Shown piece by piece: positions 1 to 14,600 of a stretch of DNA of 64,000 nucleotides. Source of the DNA: Tubiluchus corallicola (taxonomy: Eukaryota; Priapulida; Priapulimorpha; Priapulimorphida; Tubiluchidae); the NCBI GenBank assembly GCA_030141605.1, contig JAQGDQ010000001.1, positions 1,426,001-1,490,000 on the forward strand, written 5' to 3'. Numbering within the stretch: the first letter of the stretch is position 1; the number at the start of each line of letters is the position of its first letter. The notes under the pieces are model-generated. The model was not told the origin of the DNA and did no database searches. It saw only the letters and a program-made list of their open reading frames with translations. A program made the position numbers and the translations under genes.

Positions 1-558
1 AAGAAAATAATGGAATTGGCTGAAAATTTGAAAATTACCGCACGATGTTACAGATGCTTATGTAAAAGCACCAAAAAGGTTAGGTCATTCCCTTTGATTT
101 TGCCAAGGATACAGAAGTTTAGTTCTAAATTAAGGCATAAAAAGTAAATACCAGAAACAATTTTGTACATGTATGTCACTATTGTTACAATTTACAGCAA
201 GCCCTCTGTCCACTGCTTTCACTGCAGGCTAGGCGAAAGCATTTCTTTCATCAACAGACACAACTTTTCACTTCTTTAATGGGGACTTGGTCCCTACACT
301 CAACAATTTTTGCCTTGTTACTTTAGTTCCATTGCATCAAAAACATTCGCTCTGTGCTGCCGTCGTACACTTTCTTTTTCAGGAATTTCCGTGTACCATA
401 ATCTAGAGGATTAAGTCTCATTTTTCCTGATAACAAATCTCTATTCAGTGCTTTATTTTCTGTGGTGAAAACCAGGATGTAAATTGGTTGATTACTTTGT
501 TGTTTTACTGCCCTGTATTGAATGCTTTATACGTCAGTGCGGATGTTTCTTAATTATT

Positions 559-778
559 GATGATTAGCTAACATTGTTCTGGCGTTTGAATTTTTAATGT
601 GCAAAAGTTTTTTGGTTGTAACTGAAAAACTACTAAACCTATAAACTTATAACTTTCGGAGACAAATGCTAATACAATTTAATATCGTCCTGTGAAATTT
701 CAGCTTTGTATTGCACTTGCTTGTAATGTTATTGCAGTCTAAGCTCGTGCACATTTCTTCTGCGCCACCCGATATAAA
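559..778 (+). repeat. Dispersed repeat, copy 1 (about 220 bp)
   Basis: This segment resembles 33589-33812 in the same orientation. Shared landmarks in the same order are GATGATTA, ACATTGTTC, a CTATAAA-CTTATAACTT block, GCACTTGCTTGTAAT and the terminal CACCCGATATA. Divergence looks high but the order is preserved over more than 200 bp. The family is unknown. No coding potential or terminal inverted repeat is evident, so a SINE, a MITE fragment or the 3' end of a larger element are all possible. Confidence 0.6.
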
Positions 779-2017
779 AGTCAGCAAGAAATACTAGAAA
801 AGTCTTATTTGTCTTATAAGACAAATTATTGAAACTATCGGCGATTATTTTTACTAAGGTAATCAGTGATATCGGCAGGCTCTGCCAGTTAAGGAAACAA
901 GGTAATTTTTTATTTCTGCAATAAAGTTGATTTGTATATTAAGTAAGTGATCTCCTTTGTCTCTAAACTTCAAGCTGTGCTGGTCGCAGTCTTTTTTATC
1001 GTAGAAGTGTTACTGGTAATTTTGTGCTTATTACTTACTCTTGCAATTATTTTTTAAACAATAGTGTACAATATTTCTTCACTGAATTTAGTGAATTCTG
1101 TGGTATATTTGCTGAAAAATCATGTAAGTTCTACCTTGTGTAGAGTATCATTTTCTATTTTTATTGTGTATAATCTGTATAATAATTGAATTTTTCATAA
1201 ACCTTATGCTTCTAGTAACAACTATAGTAACCTGTGGTTGAAAAATGTTATTATAATAGCTTGTAACATTTTTGTCTGTAGCAGGTATTTGCAAAAATAT
1301 TTTAGTCTGCTAAGTGATAAATATTATTTAGAGATGTTTTGTTGCCGTGGTAAAGGTCTTGTGTTGCCAACTTTATGTTGCCCATATCATCATGGACCAT
1401 ATGAAGTGATTAATTTCCATGTTTTTGAGTAACTTGCATCTGGCATTTTTTATGGTTGTAATTGTTCTGAACATTATGGTTGTATGTTATATTAGTGTTA
1501 GACTTCATTGCACAAACATTCAATGCAGAGAGTAATTTCATGATTTTATCAGTGATGTAGCTTAATTGTAGTGTAGATACTGATGTTTGTTTTTAAAGCA
1601 AAATTTTTGAATCAAAAATATGGCAAAATTTAATATTGTATTTTTGTCTGTGATGAAATGCTTACACATGAGTTACTACACATGAGTTACACATGATTAC
1701 TTTAAAAAAGTTAGTCATCTCGTTAAAAAGCATTGTGTCCAATGATATGCTTTGTGTGTTGTAGACAGTAGTTACACTATATTATTTTTCATATTTGTAC
1801 GTTTTATGTAAACATTTCTGTGTATAAAATCTATATCAAACTTAATTTTACTAAACTAAAAACAAAATTAGGTTTATGTAACATAGGTAGTTACTTTTTA
1901 CCTAGTGTAAATGCTCGACATATAATTATTGTTTTATTTGTACAAGCAAATCAAAATGGTTGTGAGAACTGGTCTGATCCTTTTAGTTATGTACATCTAA
2001 CATATTAATTTCACTGG

Positions 2018-2047
2018 TGTGTGTGCCTGTGTGTGTGTGCCTGTGTG

Positions 2048-2078
<31 letters not shown>

Positions 2079-2103
2079 ATGTGTGTGCATGCATGCATTT
2101 GTG
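2018..2103. repeat. TG-rich microsatellite
   Basis: Runs of TG are interspersed with TGCG and TGCA units. Apparent open frames rich in Cys-Val across it are artefacts of the dinucleotide repeat. Confidence 0.95.
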
Positions 2104-5100
2104 TATATAACTGCAGGGCTTCAACTCCAACGACTGCATCATTCTCGGCGAACTATATATCCAACAGAGTCTCAGTCTGGTGTGGTCCCATTGATAGTTT
2201 TGTTTTTTGAAACAGGATCACCGAGAGAAACAGGGGCCCAAAAACCTCCAAGAATTTCCATTTTCATCTGCTGTTTCACAAACCTATATCTCTTATTTCT
2301 AGAGAGCAGGAATGTGCCGGGGGGGTGGTATAGGTAATAATTAAATAGCCCATTCAGTGGCAGATGCAGTAGTGCTATTTAGAATTTGTAGGAGGGTCAT
2401 GATATCGCGCATTTTTCATTTGGACCAATAGCACGAAATTTACGAAAAACTGCCTCCAGGAAAAAGCAATTTGTGACACTGTTGGGAAAAAATAAGCTCA
2501 CTTCGGAAACAAGAAGGAACAGTCTACATTTTAAACGAAACGTAAATGGTGTATTTCGAAGTTCTTTTTCAACCCCCAGTATTGCACACGCTGTATGGAA
2601 CTCTCATTAACTTTACGTTTCTGAAAATATGCGGCTGTTCCGGGCTTGTCATTGTCCGTCATTCTAATGTGCTATACTCAGCTATAGCTTGCACATTACC
2701 ATCTGAGAAGCAGTTAGCAAAGTATAAGTACAAGTACAAATATCTCTGGGCAAAATTGTGTATAGTGCTTGCGCATTATTGATCATTGGTGGATATGTCT
2801 AATAACTTTTGTTTTAGCAGTTTCACTTTTTTCACAGTTTCAACTTTGTGCAACATGTTTTGCATGGTTTCACTAGGCTGTTGTGTTGTTGATGTTAGGG
2901 TAGTGTTATCTTTGCCGCGTGATATGGTTACTTTCATGTGAAGTGGTATGGTACAATACATTAGTGAGTTGTTGTTGTGGTGTAGGTGTGTGTTATCACT
3001 ATTTAATATAGTGTTTTGCATTGAGTGGTACGATACAGTAGTGGGTGTGGTGGGTTGTATGAGTGGTGTGGGTGTTATGGTGCAAAATTCTTTTCTGGGA
3101 TTTGGCTAGTTTTGTTAATGATCCATTAGGTGCATATTAATTGTAAAAAAGTTTAGCATTTATAGTGATAATGTTGAAAAAATTATTATTTTGCCAACCA
3201 TTTTTGTATGTCTATTGTTTAGGTCACTTGATAATTGCAATTAAAATTTAAATTAGTTTGCAGGTACAATGTACTGAGGTATCTTGTAATAGTCATTTAC
3301 AAAAATATTTTAATTTTAATATGAATCACAAATATGTAACAGTTTTTATAGTTTGATTGCTGAAGTGGGTCACTAAAAGCAATAATAATTAATTTTATGC
3401 AAATGCACAAAAAGCATTTCTTAAGCAGTTAAGGCGCAAAATCGTCTCATATGACCAACGAGTTTTCCTTTTTCTTTCCAAATCTACAAGTGTTATGTAC
3501 AAAGTATCACAACAAATTTTCATAGATTTAAAATTGGTAAATAAAATTGGTATGTTCACTGTCTGAAAGCAACCGTAAAGACAATGCTCTGTAATTTTAA
3601 CAACAGCAAAATGAAGGAATTTTTAGAATTCGAGTTAGCATGCATATTTTTGTAGATTTTTGAGAGAAAGCGCATATAGCTTGTCAAGTGCCAAAGCAAA
3701 TGTTGTTCATTAATTTTTACTAATTAAACCTAAATTGGTGGGGCTAAGAAGCTGAGAAACCCTAAAAATAATTGCAAAGAGCACATAATATTTTGCTCAC
3801 AATGCTCTCGGTTGGATAAAATGTTCGTTCAACTGGGTTTTGTTCAAACTTCGTTTTTGCTGCATGTCATTAACTGAAAAGTTTCCCCACGTGTTTAAAC
3901 TTCACTGTATTCTAAATGTTCTGATTGTGCTGCCACTCATTCTAATTGAAATGTGCAGGAGATGTGTGCAAAAAAATTAAAAATAAACAGACTTTATGCA
4001 TGCCATTTTGTCATCTTCAGATCCAGCAAGCAGTTTTTATTTATGTGAAGTTGTGTGTGTCTTATTTAAATTCTAATGCTGTACATTTAGACAACTGTAA
4101 CTGTACTGATGATAAAATACACTTACACTTCATTTAAATTTATCAATGAACAAACAATATCAGCAGTATAAATTTATTTAATTCGATAAAAACTTTTCAA
4201 GCATGCAAGCTGAAAAACAATGCTAACAAAAATAAATAATAAATATTCAATTTGCTATTAAGTTGGTTCGACTTATAAAACTTACAAGACAAGATCAAAA
4301 AGTTGTGGTATTTAAAACATACTTATCGTAAAATCCAAAATTATAAACTAAATTCCTTATTTGAAGCATAACAATAGTTATGAATTTTATAACTCAATTC
4401 AGCAGCTTGAGAGTTAAGAGCTTCTTGGACAGGCAGTAAGAAGTTCATAATCAAATAGCGATACAACTTGCTCCAACAACATTGGCTGCTCGGAATTGCT
4501 TTCAATCACTAAATGTAATAACTTTTATTAGAAATTTTGCTGCCAATTTACTTTCAATATTAATTATGCATTCATTGATTTAGTGGCATTGTTACTATCG
4601 ATCTAGCTGCCTTAATACATTGTGAAAGATAAATGCCAATGAAAAAATTGTGAGGTATAATTATTTAACTTCATTTATTGGCTTTAAAGGTCAAATTTAA
4701 TGTAAAAACAAGTTATCTTTGATTAGAAGTAACTTAACTAATGCTAACCGTAACTTAAAATTTGACAGTAATATTATTGCTGTCATGGCTTCTTTCACTT
4801 AACGAAATAGGGCCGCAAAGTTCTGCTCATGAAACTTCGGAAAATTGCAGACTTCATAAATGTGCTCACAACGGCTTTAGATTCTGCGTCGTTTCTGTGA
4901 CGCTGAATTTGTAAACAATGTTACTCAGCAAGGCAAATGTGAACCGTGATAACCAAACGCGAAAGCTGAAGTAACTAAGGACTGAGTTTTTGCTGGCATA
5001 ATCTAACGAGTAAAACGTGCGAAATCAAATTCCAGACTTTCTTCGGAAATTACAGCGCCACATCGATTTCCTCTTACACAAATCACCAAGAAAAAGTTAA

Positions 5101-5676
5101 AAGTATCAGAGAATCTTAGTTTCTTTCTTTCTGTTTTCGTGTAAAACTGAAACTTCATAAAGTATGTTGTATTTCAGCTTTAACCTTTGACTACTATAAT
5201 ACACTTACATATCACTATAGTGAAACTTTGGCCTAAACTAAGCTGTAACATATTAATAGCCTTCATACTTTGGAATGAAAAATACAGAGCAATTGTCTTC
5301 TATAACAGCAGAAAATTTCAGAATCAGTACACTAAGTCTAATCTCTTGGAATGTGGACATATATCGAAAATGGGCAGGTGACTGTAACAGTTATTCTTCT
5401 TTTGAACATACATTTTGAGCATTGCTGAGTAATTACTACTTAATAACATGAACTTCTAATTGATTTTCTTTAACTTAGACTTGTTACCCATGAACTTCTA
5501 CAGCATGATAGACAAGGAAAACCTCTGCAAAATGCATCTATATCAAAGCAAAATCACTATAAGCCTAATTACAAAAGTACCGGTGTGCAATAAAATAACA
5601 ATCATCATTCTTACTTGCTATGTCACAAACTGAATCTCAGTAAAAACAGATCACAATAAATACCCATCACTAATAC

Positions 5677-5682
5677 TTTATT
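5677..5682 (-). terminator. Candidate polyadenylation signal of QSOX copy A
   Basis: TTTATT on the plus strand reads AATAAA on the minus strand and lies 18 bases past the copy A stop codon. It would give a very short 3' UTR. Signals further downstream are possible, so this is only a candidate. Confidence 0.35.
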
Positions 5683-5699
5683 AGAAGCACCATATTGCT

Positions 5700-8600
5700 T
5701 CACACATTCAGCTTACCACGTAATGCATACTTATGCCGCCGCCGAACATAGAAAAGATAATAACACAATACAAGAATGCACAGCATCATTGCATAGACAA
5801 ACAAGCATAAACTTATATCCACATTATTCATGCCCCACACAGATGGGTATGATTGTGGCCTAAGCGCTGTACTTAGTTGTTTTTTATGTACCTCATTACT
5901 TTTGTTGTGTTCTGTTTCAACCACAAAATTATTTTCAAAGTTTGCCTGTAAAGAATCACCATTAATTACCTGAATGGTAAAGTTTTTCAGCTGGTTGGGT
6001 ATCACTAGCTTAATATTAGATTGTTTGGGCAAGCGGATACTATCTTGCGTGTTCGTCTCCTCTAAACGAACACTGTCAGCATATAACCAAAGCAAAAAGT
6101 TCAAAACTTCTGCTTTGTTCCAGGTGTCTTCTAAGCCTGTTTTCCTACATTTAGGACAAAACTCTTCTGGTGGAAATTGCACTTTAGGAAACTGTGGATC
6201 TTCACTAAGATCACCAGCCAGACGTTTATTAACTTTGTTATGACTCTGCCATAGCCAAAACATTGCATCCTCTGTACTGTTTACATTTGCTCTTATTTCC
6301 ACAGCCATTTTCTGAAAGTTCTTTCCACATTCTCGACAGCCAAAGAAATACTTTACAAATGACCATATGCAGAACAGCACTTGCCTAGGATCTGCATTTG
6401 TGTCTAAAAAACAAAAAAGATGAATATATCTTTTTAATACATGTAAAATAAACTGCATTTTGCAGAAAACAAAGAAAGAACGTCTTATTTTTAGACAAAC
6501 AATATAAAACTTTGACAAATCGTTTAGCAAAATCGAAAAAAATATTCTGCTGACTTTAGATCTAAGAATGGTAAGAGTGACACTTAATAATTTCGAAAAT
6601 TGAAGTTAATACGTGTAATTCACTCTGAGTGGCAGACGGAAAAAGTAAACCAAAGCAATGTTTGCCAATTTACTAGTCAGTAATTATCAATTTTATGTAG
6701 ACAATGGCCATTGGCGTTGTTTGGGGCAATTCGCATAAAAAATTAGTCTTATGTGAGGTAATGGCATCATAGTGATTCAACGAGTGAGGACCTGCCCAAA
6801 CACCTATCAAAAGCTACTGACACGCTTACTGAAATATTGTACTTTTAACACCCTTTCCTTCAACAACAAACATCCTTTAATTAATGATCAACTTTTCAAA
6901 AAACAACAAATCAAAAGTGACTGACAACAATCACTTTTAAAACATCTGTTGCAACAAACCTTTGTCTCTGTTGATAATTTTATGTGCTCCCACAGTAAGT
7001 GTATGGAATAAAACCCAAAGCCCACAAGGGTAACCTCTATAATGGGGTCGACTACCACGGCATCCAATCCATTTAGTCTCTGTTGGGAGGCCTGTCATTT
7101 CCCACTAAAAGTTTACGTGCAAAATATTATGTAATTTCATTGCAAAATGGCAAAAACTAACAAGACATTAGTAAGTCAAAGGGCAAAAACTAAAGTTTTA
7201 CTTGTCTAAAATTTACACATTATACCAAAAAATCTCATAAAAACATGCTTCAAACATTTGTGAAAGCCAAAGATTGCAGACAGCAAAAGGTTCATGATTT
7301 TTAAAGGACTAAAAAACCAAGTGTTGTAAATGGCAACAACTTTAAATAACAAAATTTGATCAACTAATAAACATTATCTAAAAAACAAATGTTAAGTTAA
7401 AAGTTTCAATGGGGTAACAATTGAATTGTGTTTACTGATTCATATAATGTTAGTTGACAATTATAAAAATTGTGTATCTCTGGGTAATACATTATACTCA
7501 ATGTATGAATTGTGCACTAGTCCAACTAAGATCACGTACGTGTAATCGACAATAATTAATTAGCTAGAAAATTACAATTGCAGTTACCAATACATCATAC
7601 TATATCACAGTTATAGTATATATATATGTTTCTGTAATGGTGAGAATTCGCATGTTCAATTCAAGTTTCATGTATTACGTGCGTGCGTCTATCGTTCTAG
7701 CACTTACGCTACACAGTAACTAAAATTCTCTGCTAAAGATAGGGTTGCTAAAGACTTTGTAAAAAGTTTAATCTGTTGACGTTTTATGTCGTTATGTACA
7801 GAATATCTAACACAGACACGGTACATTCCATGTACATCGTTGCCACCACTTTCAAATTTTCAGTTATCCATATCTGTACAAAGTGAATAAAGTAAAGATG
7901 CTAAGAGGTGCTATGAAACAGGTGATACAGAACTTGATACAGAAATGTTTCATTTTTGTGGCCTGACAGCTGCTAACAGGTGAAACCATAAACACAAACC
8001 AAAAATGAAAAACCTGGTCTAATTACATAAATTTCAGATTAAGACTACTTTACTAACAAAAACAAATATACTGTCATTTTCCTGCCATAAATCCACAAGT
8101 ACCATTTTTCACAGGGTAAAACAAATCACTAATATCTCCCATCTCACTTCAACGGGGTGCATTGTGGAAGACATGAAGTTTACCGGTTGCAACCTGCTAT
8201 ACTCATCAGGCTGTAACAGAGTTGCGCCTAGACCCATCTCAGATGCATCAAACTGAAGTGTGACTGGCTTTATATTCATTAAGAAAGAAAAACAATGGGT
8301 ACTGCTGAATAATGCTTTTGCTCTGTTGAATGATTGTTCATGAACATTTGTCCCGAAAAATTGCATGTCATTTCATGTCAGGCAATGCAAAGGATTAATG
8401 ACCATGGTAAGACGTTCACTTTCTCTTTCAAAACCTATATCTAGTAATTAACAGTTTCATTCTGAAAGTTTCGTTAAAACAAAACTTACAAAACAGAGAG
8501 GATGTTGGCATAGGGACTATTTTAGTGTAAAATCAATCCACATTTTGTAGCGTAGGAGTAAAGATTGTTCAAGACAAGTAGTTCTAAAATGAACACAGCT

Positions 8601-11600
8601 AGATTCAAGACAATTGTGAATAAAATGTTAACTTAATATTTTTAATCGTGAGTGACATCTTTCAACTACGTGACTTTCAGTTTCAAAAAATAATTTTCTG
8701 AGAAAAATTTCAAAATTTACCATTTGAATTGAATTTTGTGTGCATGTTTACGAATGAATTTTTTGCTATTAATTCTCAATTATTATGTCTACTTGACATG
8801 TGAGTGAGCATATCAAGTAAACAAATGACACAGTCCACATGTTTGTAGAAAAAGTCTCTAATAATCAATCCTGTGATTGCAAAGAGGAAAATAATTTACT
8901 TGAATACTTCAAAAAAAGATGTTTTTCAATAAAAACACTAAATGGCCAAAAACAATCACAAAAAATCAAATTAGTCACAGCATAAAACTGCATTGAGAGA
9001 TATAAATAGTTCATAGGATAACATATTACACAACACAACAGGAGTGACAGATTTTGTATTCTGCCAACTGTTTTAATCATCTGCAAATATGATCACAAGG
9101 CTCATATCCACAAACTGGGCCCGTAAAAATTAGTAAATAGAAAACACATTTAAATTTAAACAACAATCAATTACAACTCAAGGATCACATCTCTATGTTT
9201 AACACTAACACTCCCAGTACACAATACCTGCAACAAAATTTGAGGAAAACATAAATAAGACTAACCTCTTTTTTCATGAAGTCTGTTAACATTTGTGGAT
9301 TGAGTTCCTTGTCTGCTTGTTGCAGCCAAGTGTGCAACCTACGAAGAAAGTCTAGCAGCAATGGTCGTCCAGGCAAATACTATAAATGCAAATTTGCAAA
9401 AATTCTTAATCGGTTGTGAACATGAAATGCAAAATTACATAGTAATTTTAGGATAAAAACTTACCATTGTAAATTCTTTAGAATTTGTTTTGTATGTATG
9501 TGTGAACTACAAACATTTACAAGAAATCGTGTACAAACAATTTATTTTATTAAAATAAATCATTACCTTATAAAACTATTAAATAAAATGGACAAAAAGA
9601 CGAACACACTTATTTATAGTTGCTGGGACAACAAACTATGCTAGCCATAGGCTACTATAAGAAACCCTTAACAAACACAAGAACACTGAGACGCCATGAT
9701 TAAAAAACAGAGATAACAATTTTTTTGTGCCGGTACAGGTGGTCGTGAGATTCGATTTTGTGAGATTCGAGCAGAGTAGTATGCACTGTCATTTGCTTTA
9801 GCTATTTGGCCATCCTTACTCGCAGATTATAGACAATGAAGCTTGTGTACAAATTACAAAACACACAAACAAACTTTAGAACACATGCTATACTTTTCTC
9901 AAAATTATTTCATACTTTTGCCAGAGCAGCACAGTAAGCTTTCAGTGCATCAAGCATTTCTCCAGCTAAAATGCTTTGTCTTGCAGCCTCCATGGCCAAG
10001 GAGTAATAAATAACACTTTCTAAATCTCTCACATAAACGGCATTTCTTGGGTACAACCTAATAAAAAATCAATAATTTCACATAACAGTAGATAGGAATA
10101 ATCACTCATACATGCAAGAGTATTCATGGTACTGCACCCAATTACTCCAGTGACAGTTTTTTCTCTTGTTGACAAAGCTAACAAGGTTTTCGTAAAAGGC
10201 AAACAGCCACATTCGCTATTATACTTTTACTAGCCACAGGAAAATATACAGAAATTTTATGAATGAAAATAAACATACGGAATTTTTATGACATCAGCAA
10301 ATGTTTTGTAAAGAACAGATAGACTGAAACCAGAGTTACCAGACAAACATAATACAAAAATATTCTTTCAACTAGGTGTGGTGATTTCTGTTTTAATAAG
10401 AGCAGTTACTGTCTAAATCTGATCTTGATTCAAATCTTTTTATGAATCACTTTAAAGAAAACTAGGCAGTTCACATTTCATGTAGTTTTGTTTAGTGTCA
10501 AGAAATCAAAATAAGTGCAAAATTTAACAAAGGGGCATTACTACAAAACTAAAAAAGCACATCAAAATCAAAACTATGTTTCCTCCAGTTACCAGGCTTT
10601 GAAAGGTGTAGTACATAGGTTTTAACATCATGCCAGTACTGCTGTTTATCAGAATTTTTGTCATCACTTAATGTTTGCTGTCAATGCGCAACATATGGTA
10701 AGCAGACAGCATGTCACATAAAACAATTTACTACTTCTTTAGTAAAATGTCAAGAATGCATTAACACTAATGCAACTTTTACCAAGATCTTAATAAATGA
10801 AACTTCAAACTATTTCACATTTATTAGTCTGCAATCCTCTTTATATTTAACCATTTTATGAAATCAGGAATCAATCTTACTATATTAAAAACAAAAATAG
10901 TATCTTGCCAAATGGATTGTGAGGGGCAAATAACTGTTATAATGAAGGTATTGTAAATTAAACAACATTTAAAACAAAAGTAGAAGCATGAACAAATTTA
11001 AAACAGAAACAATTCTAATTTACCGTTATTCATAAGAGTCACTATATTAAAGCAAGAGCTCCTCACCCCAGTTACCATGCATCGCTGGATTTCGGGGCTT
11101 AACTGGAACCTTCACATGGCACTGGGCTATTCCGCTATGTTGCCATAACCCTAACGGTAGCTGCATACTCCTCCCAAGCTGACTAGAATGCCCTTACAAG
11201 TAATGAACATAGCAAGTGCCAGTTGAAACAACCAGCAAGGCAACTGAACAAACAAAAATATGAGCTATGCGTACGCCCACCTAGTTACAAAACTAGCACT
11301 GCAAGCGCACTGTGTCAACATCACTCCAGTCAGCCAAGGAAAAGCACTACTCCTTATGACATGATGTCAACTGCTGCATTAACCAACCAAAGGAGTTAAA
11401 ACACACAGGAAAAAGACTAGTTCACTGTTATTCATAAGTTCCTTCTGCATTAGTAGTTAACATGCTTCACAAGGTTTCAGGGCTTAATCGGACTCTAAAC
11501 ATGGCCTACATGGCTGGAAACAATTCTGTAAAAATGAGTGTACCCTTACATTTTTGAAGGAGCTTCACTAGGTATCTTGTACTTAGTACCATCGTCTTCA

Positions 11601-14600
11601 GCTGCTATGGATACCAGGTCCTTGTGATAACTTCGAGTATGAAAACTTCGAAGTGCTGTCAGAAAATCAGCACGTTCTGTTGAGCCACTATGAAAAACCA
11701 TTCACAAAAACACTCTAAATTTACAAGAGAATATAAAACAAGCACATAAATACCTCTTTCGTAAAACTGTATTGCATTGTCTAAACGGTTAATAAATGAC
11801 AATACATGACAGGCCTTCTTTTGACTACTGGTACCGTTGATTGATTTACTTTCAAACCGGTTGCCCAAATGAGCATTTAAAGAAATTTCTCAAACATGTC
11901 GCCTGTAAGGCAAAAGTTACAATTCACAATAAAAATTATAATCTTATAAACAGGAAACATAGTGATACATACGGACTTAGGATCCTGCATCTACTGCTTC
12001 TAAAGCACAATAATACTGATGGCAATGATGTAGCACCCTTTTGCTGCATTAATCTTCTTGTGTCTTCTGTGTCAAATACACGTATTGTTCTTATGGCTTT
12101 TACGTTTCTTGTATCTAGAATGAGCTGAAAAAATGTTTCTGTATTTAGCACAAAGCACATACCTACAGGCTACAGCTTGATGATTTTGTTTTATTTTTCA
12201 TTCTTATACCAGAAAGAAAACTTAATGATGTCTACTATTCAGACTCTCAAAAAAATTGAAAGAACTGCAAAAAAAAATTGGAGCACTGTGCTAACATAGA
12301 GATCACATACAAAACAGAGAATGTGATCTGCTTTTAAATGCATGATTTTCTTTTGTGACTAACTTTGAAAAAAATTAATAACTTGCACAGTTTTTTATTT
12401 GTCTTAGAAACACGTGAAATCACATTCGTTGGTCAGATTCCATGCTCCTTTCCTCAATTTTTTGAATTATTAGCTAAATTCAAAACATATTATAAAACAA
12501 CATTAATAAAAAAACTTGCACATCAAAAATAGAATCTGATTTAAAACAGATATGAGAAAATGCAAATAATTTACAAGCATCTTGTACTGTTTTACAATGA
12601 TACATCACCCTACCACAACTCAGGGTGAAAATTCACTGGTCTAATCATATACCCATCTCGCATCTAACTACATCAAACACTTGTTCATCATCTGCACTGT
12701 CCGGGAGTGCAATTTGCTCAAAGAGGATGTGGTAATGTCTCCATCGCCTGCTTTCTTCATGCACTCTTTATGAAAATAATCCAGCGATGGACACTGGGAC
12801 TCGCTGAGGGATCTTCCCGATACATAAAGCAATGTCCCTGCCATAAGCTTACTGCACCTACTATTCTTACATTCACAATCACTTATCACTTGGTTTCCAA
12901 ATGCCTATAGAATTTTCATTATCCCTTAGCCACTATGCATCACAGACTAACTGTTTTAGCATGCGCATCTACACTAAGCTTGAGACTTCCAGTTGAAGTT
13001 AGGGGAACAAGACAAGATTTAAAATAGTGTAACAAATAAGCAACGTGTAAGTACTGGTACCTGTCTTCCAAGAATGGAATCGGGTTTTTCATAAATCAAC
13101 AAGTGATGAGCACGATTTTGATTTGGCTCATCCCACAAACTTTCTATACTTTCTAACCTATAACGAAAACACAGCTTGCATACAAAAAATATGAAAAAAT
13201 GCAAGACACATGTAGAAAATGAACATTGAATTTGTATTTAATTACTTAATACATAGTTTCGCAAACACATTTAATTTAATGCAAGACAAAAGCAACTATC
13301 AAGTGCATGATTTAAATTTAATAATATATTTATATGCCATTTTCTGCTATTGCAGAGCTAATAATAGGCACTACATACTGCAATAATGGATGTAGAATAG
13401 GCCATGAAAGTGGTACTTCTCTAGAAGTGTGTGTCTCCAAGTGCTCAAAGATACTTTTCAGCAGTTCAGGTAGAATCAAATCATGTGTCAACTTTACTGC
13501 AGAACCAGTATCATTTTCTAAGCTGAAGGCTTTAAACAACTAAAAGGCACCAAGAAAAATTACTATTATAAGTGCATAGATAACAAAGCAAAGCCAAAAC
13601 TAGTTTTAATTAACAATAAAATCTCTTTAACAATTAAATCAAATTAATTAACTTGAATCTCTAAATATATAATATCATTATTAAAAACTATGATTTCTAA
13701 TCATCTATAATCAAGTAATCGTGCCAATGCCTGCACACTACTAGTACTACATAAGCTTAGCTACCAGATAGACTGATCAAATTTTAAGATATTTTGTTTA
13801 AATATGAGTTAATATACAGCAATTTGCGATTTACGGAGAGATATACACAGAAAATTATGAATCTGAATAATAAAAAATTATAGCCAATTGCTAGACTGCC
13901 AAAGTTGGCAAGGGGCTGACTGTTCACTTTATTCAAATTTAATTTATAACATACTTATACATGTGGCAATAAAATATACATATAAAAATCCCCACAAACA
14001 AATAAAAGATTAAAAAAGCAAGAATCATATGCTACTTGTATATTATGAATATTGTTGAGTAGTAATAGTAGCAGCAGTAGCAGTAGCAGCAGAAGCAGCA
14101 GCTGTAGTAGAACAATATGGCCATTGTCATGTTATTACAGAAAGTATTAATACAGTAGTCTGCGAAAACAGATATTTAAATTCGCACTAAGAACAGAAAT
14201 ATAAATACAGTATTAACAACATTAAAATTAAGACTAATACCAAACAATTCAGCTGAGAAGCTATAAAACATCATTAGCAAATTAGCTAATACTTCCTCAT
14301 CAAGATTGAAAAAGTCCTTCCAAGTATTTAAGGTGACAATTATTTGTTTCTAATGCAATCCATTTTTTTGCACGTCAAAATTATATGCTTCTCATCTTGT
14401 ACGCTTATACCATTGCAGGTACACTATCTCAAGTTTCTAGGAATTAGTGATCTGACTCAAGTTCTCGTCTCATGTTTTAAGTGATGAGTAACAATTAACA
14501 ATGACAAAACTAATTTTGTATAGTTTTGTCACAAAGTAATATTCAAATATCACTTTAGATTTTTATCTTACTCAAGTCAGTTAAATTATTGTAATTTTTG

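Larger units (their letters stand above)
1..5699. other. Non-coding region downstream of QSOX copy A
   Basis: No convincing gene is visible. Open frames here are short (under about 110 codons), have no recognisable domain and sit in AT-rich or simple-repeat sequence. The stretch holds a dispersed repeat (559-778), a TG-rich microsatellite (2018-2103) and the 3' flank of QSOX copy A at its right end. The rest looks like ordinary intergenic DNA; a gene with very short exons could be missed. Confidence 0.6.

Noticed and set aside
2017-2337. 106-codon frame starting in a Cys-Val repeat
   Set aside because: The first third is the TG microsatellite and the rest has no recognisable domain or splice support.
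5974-6243. 89-codon plus-strand frame
   Set aside because: Shadow of QSOX A exon 10 on the opposite strand.
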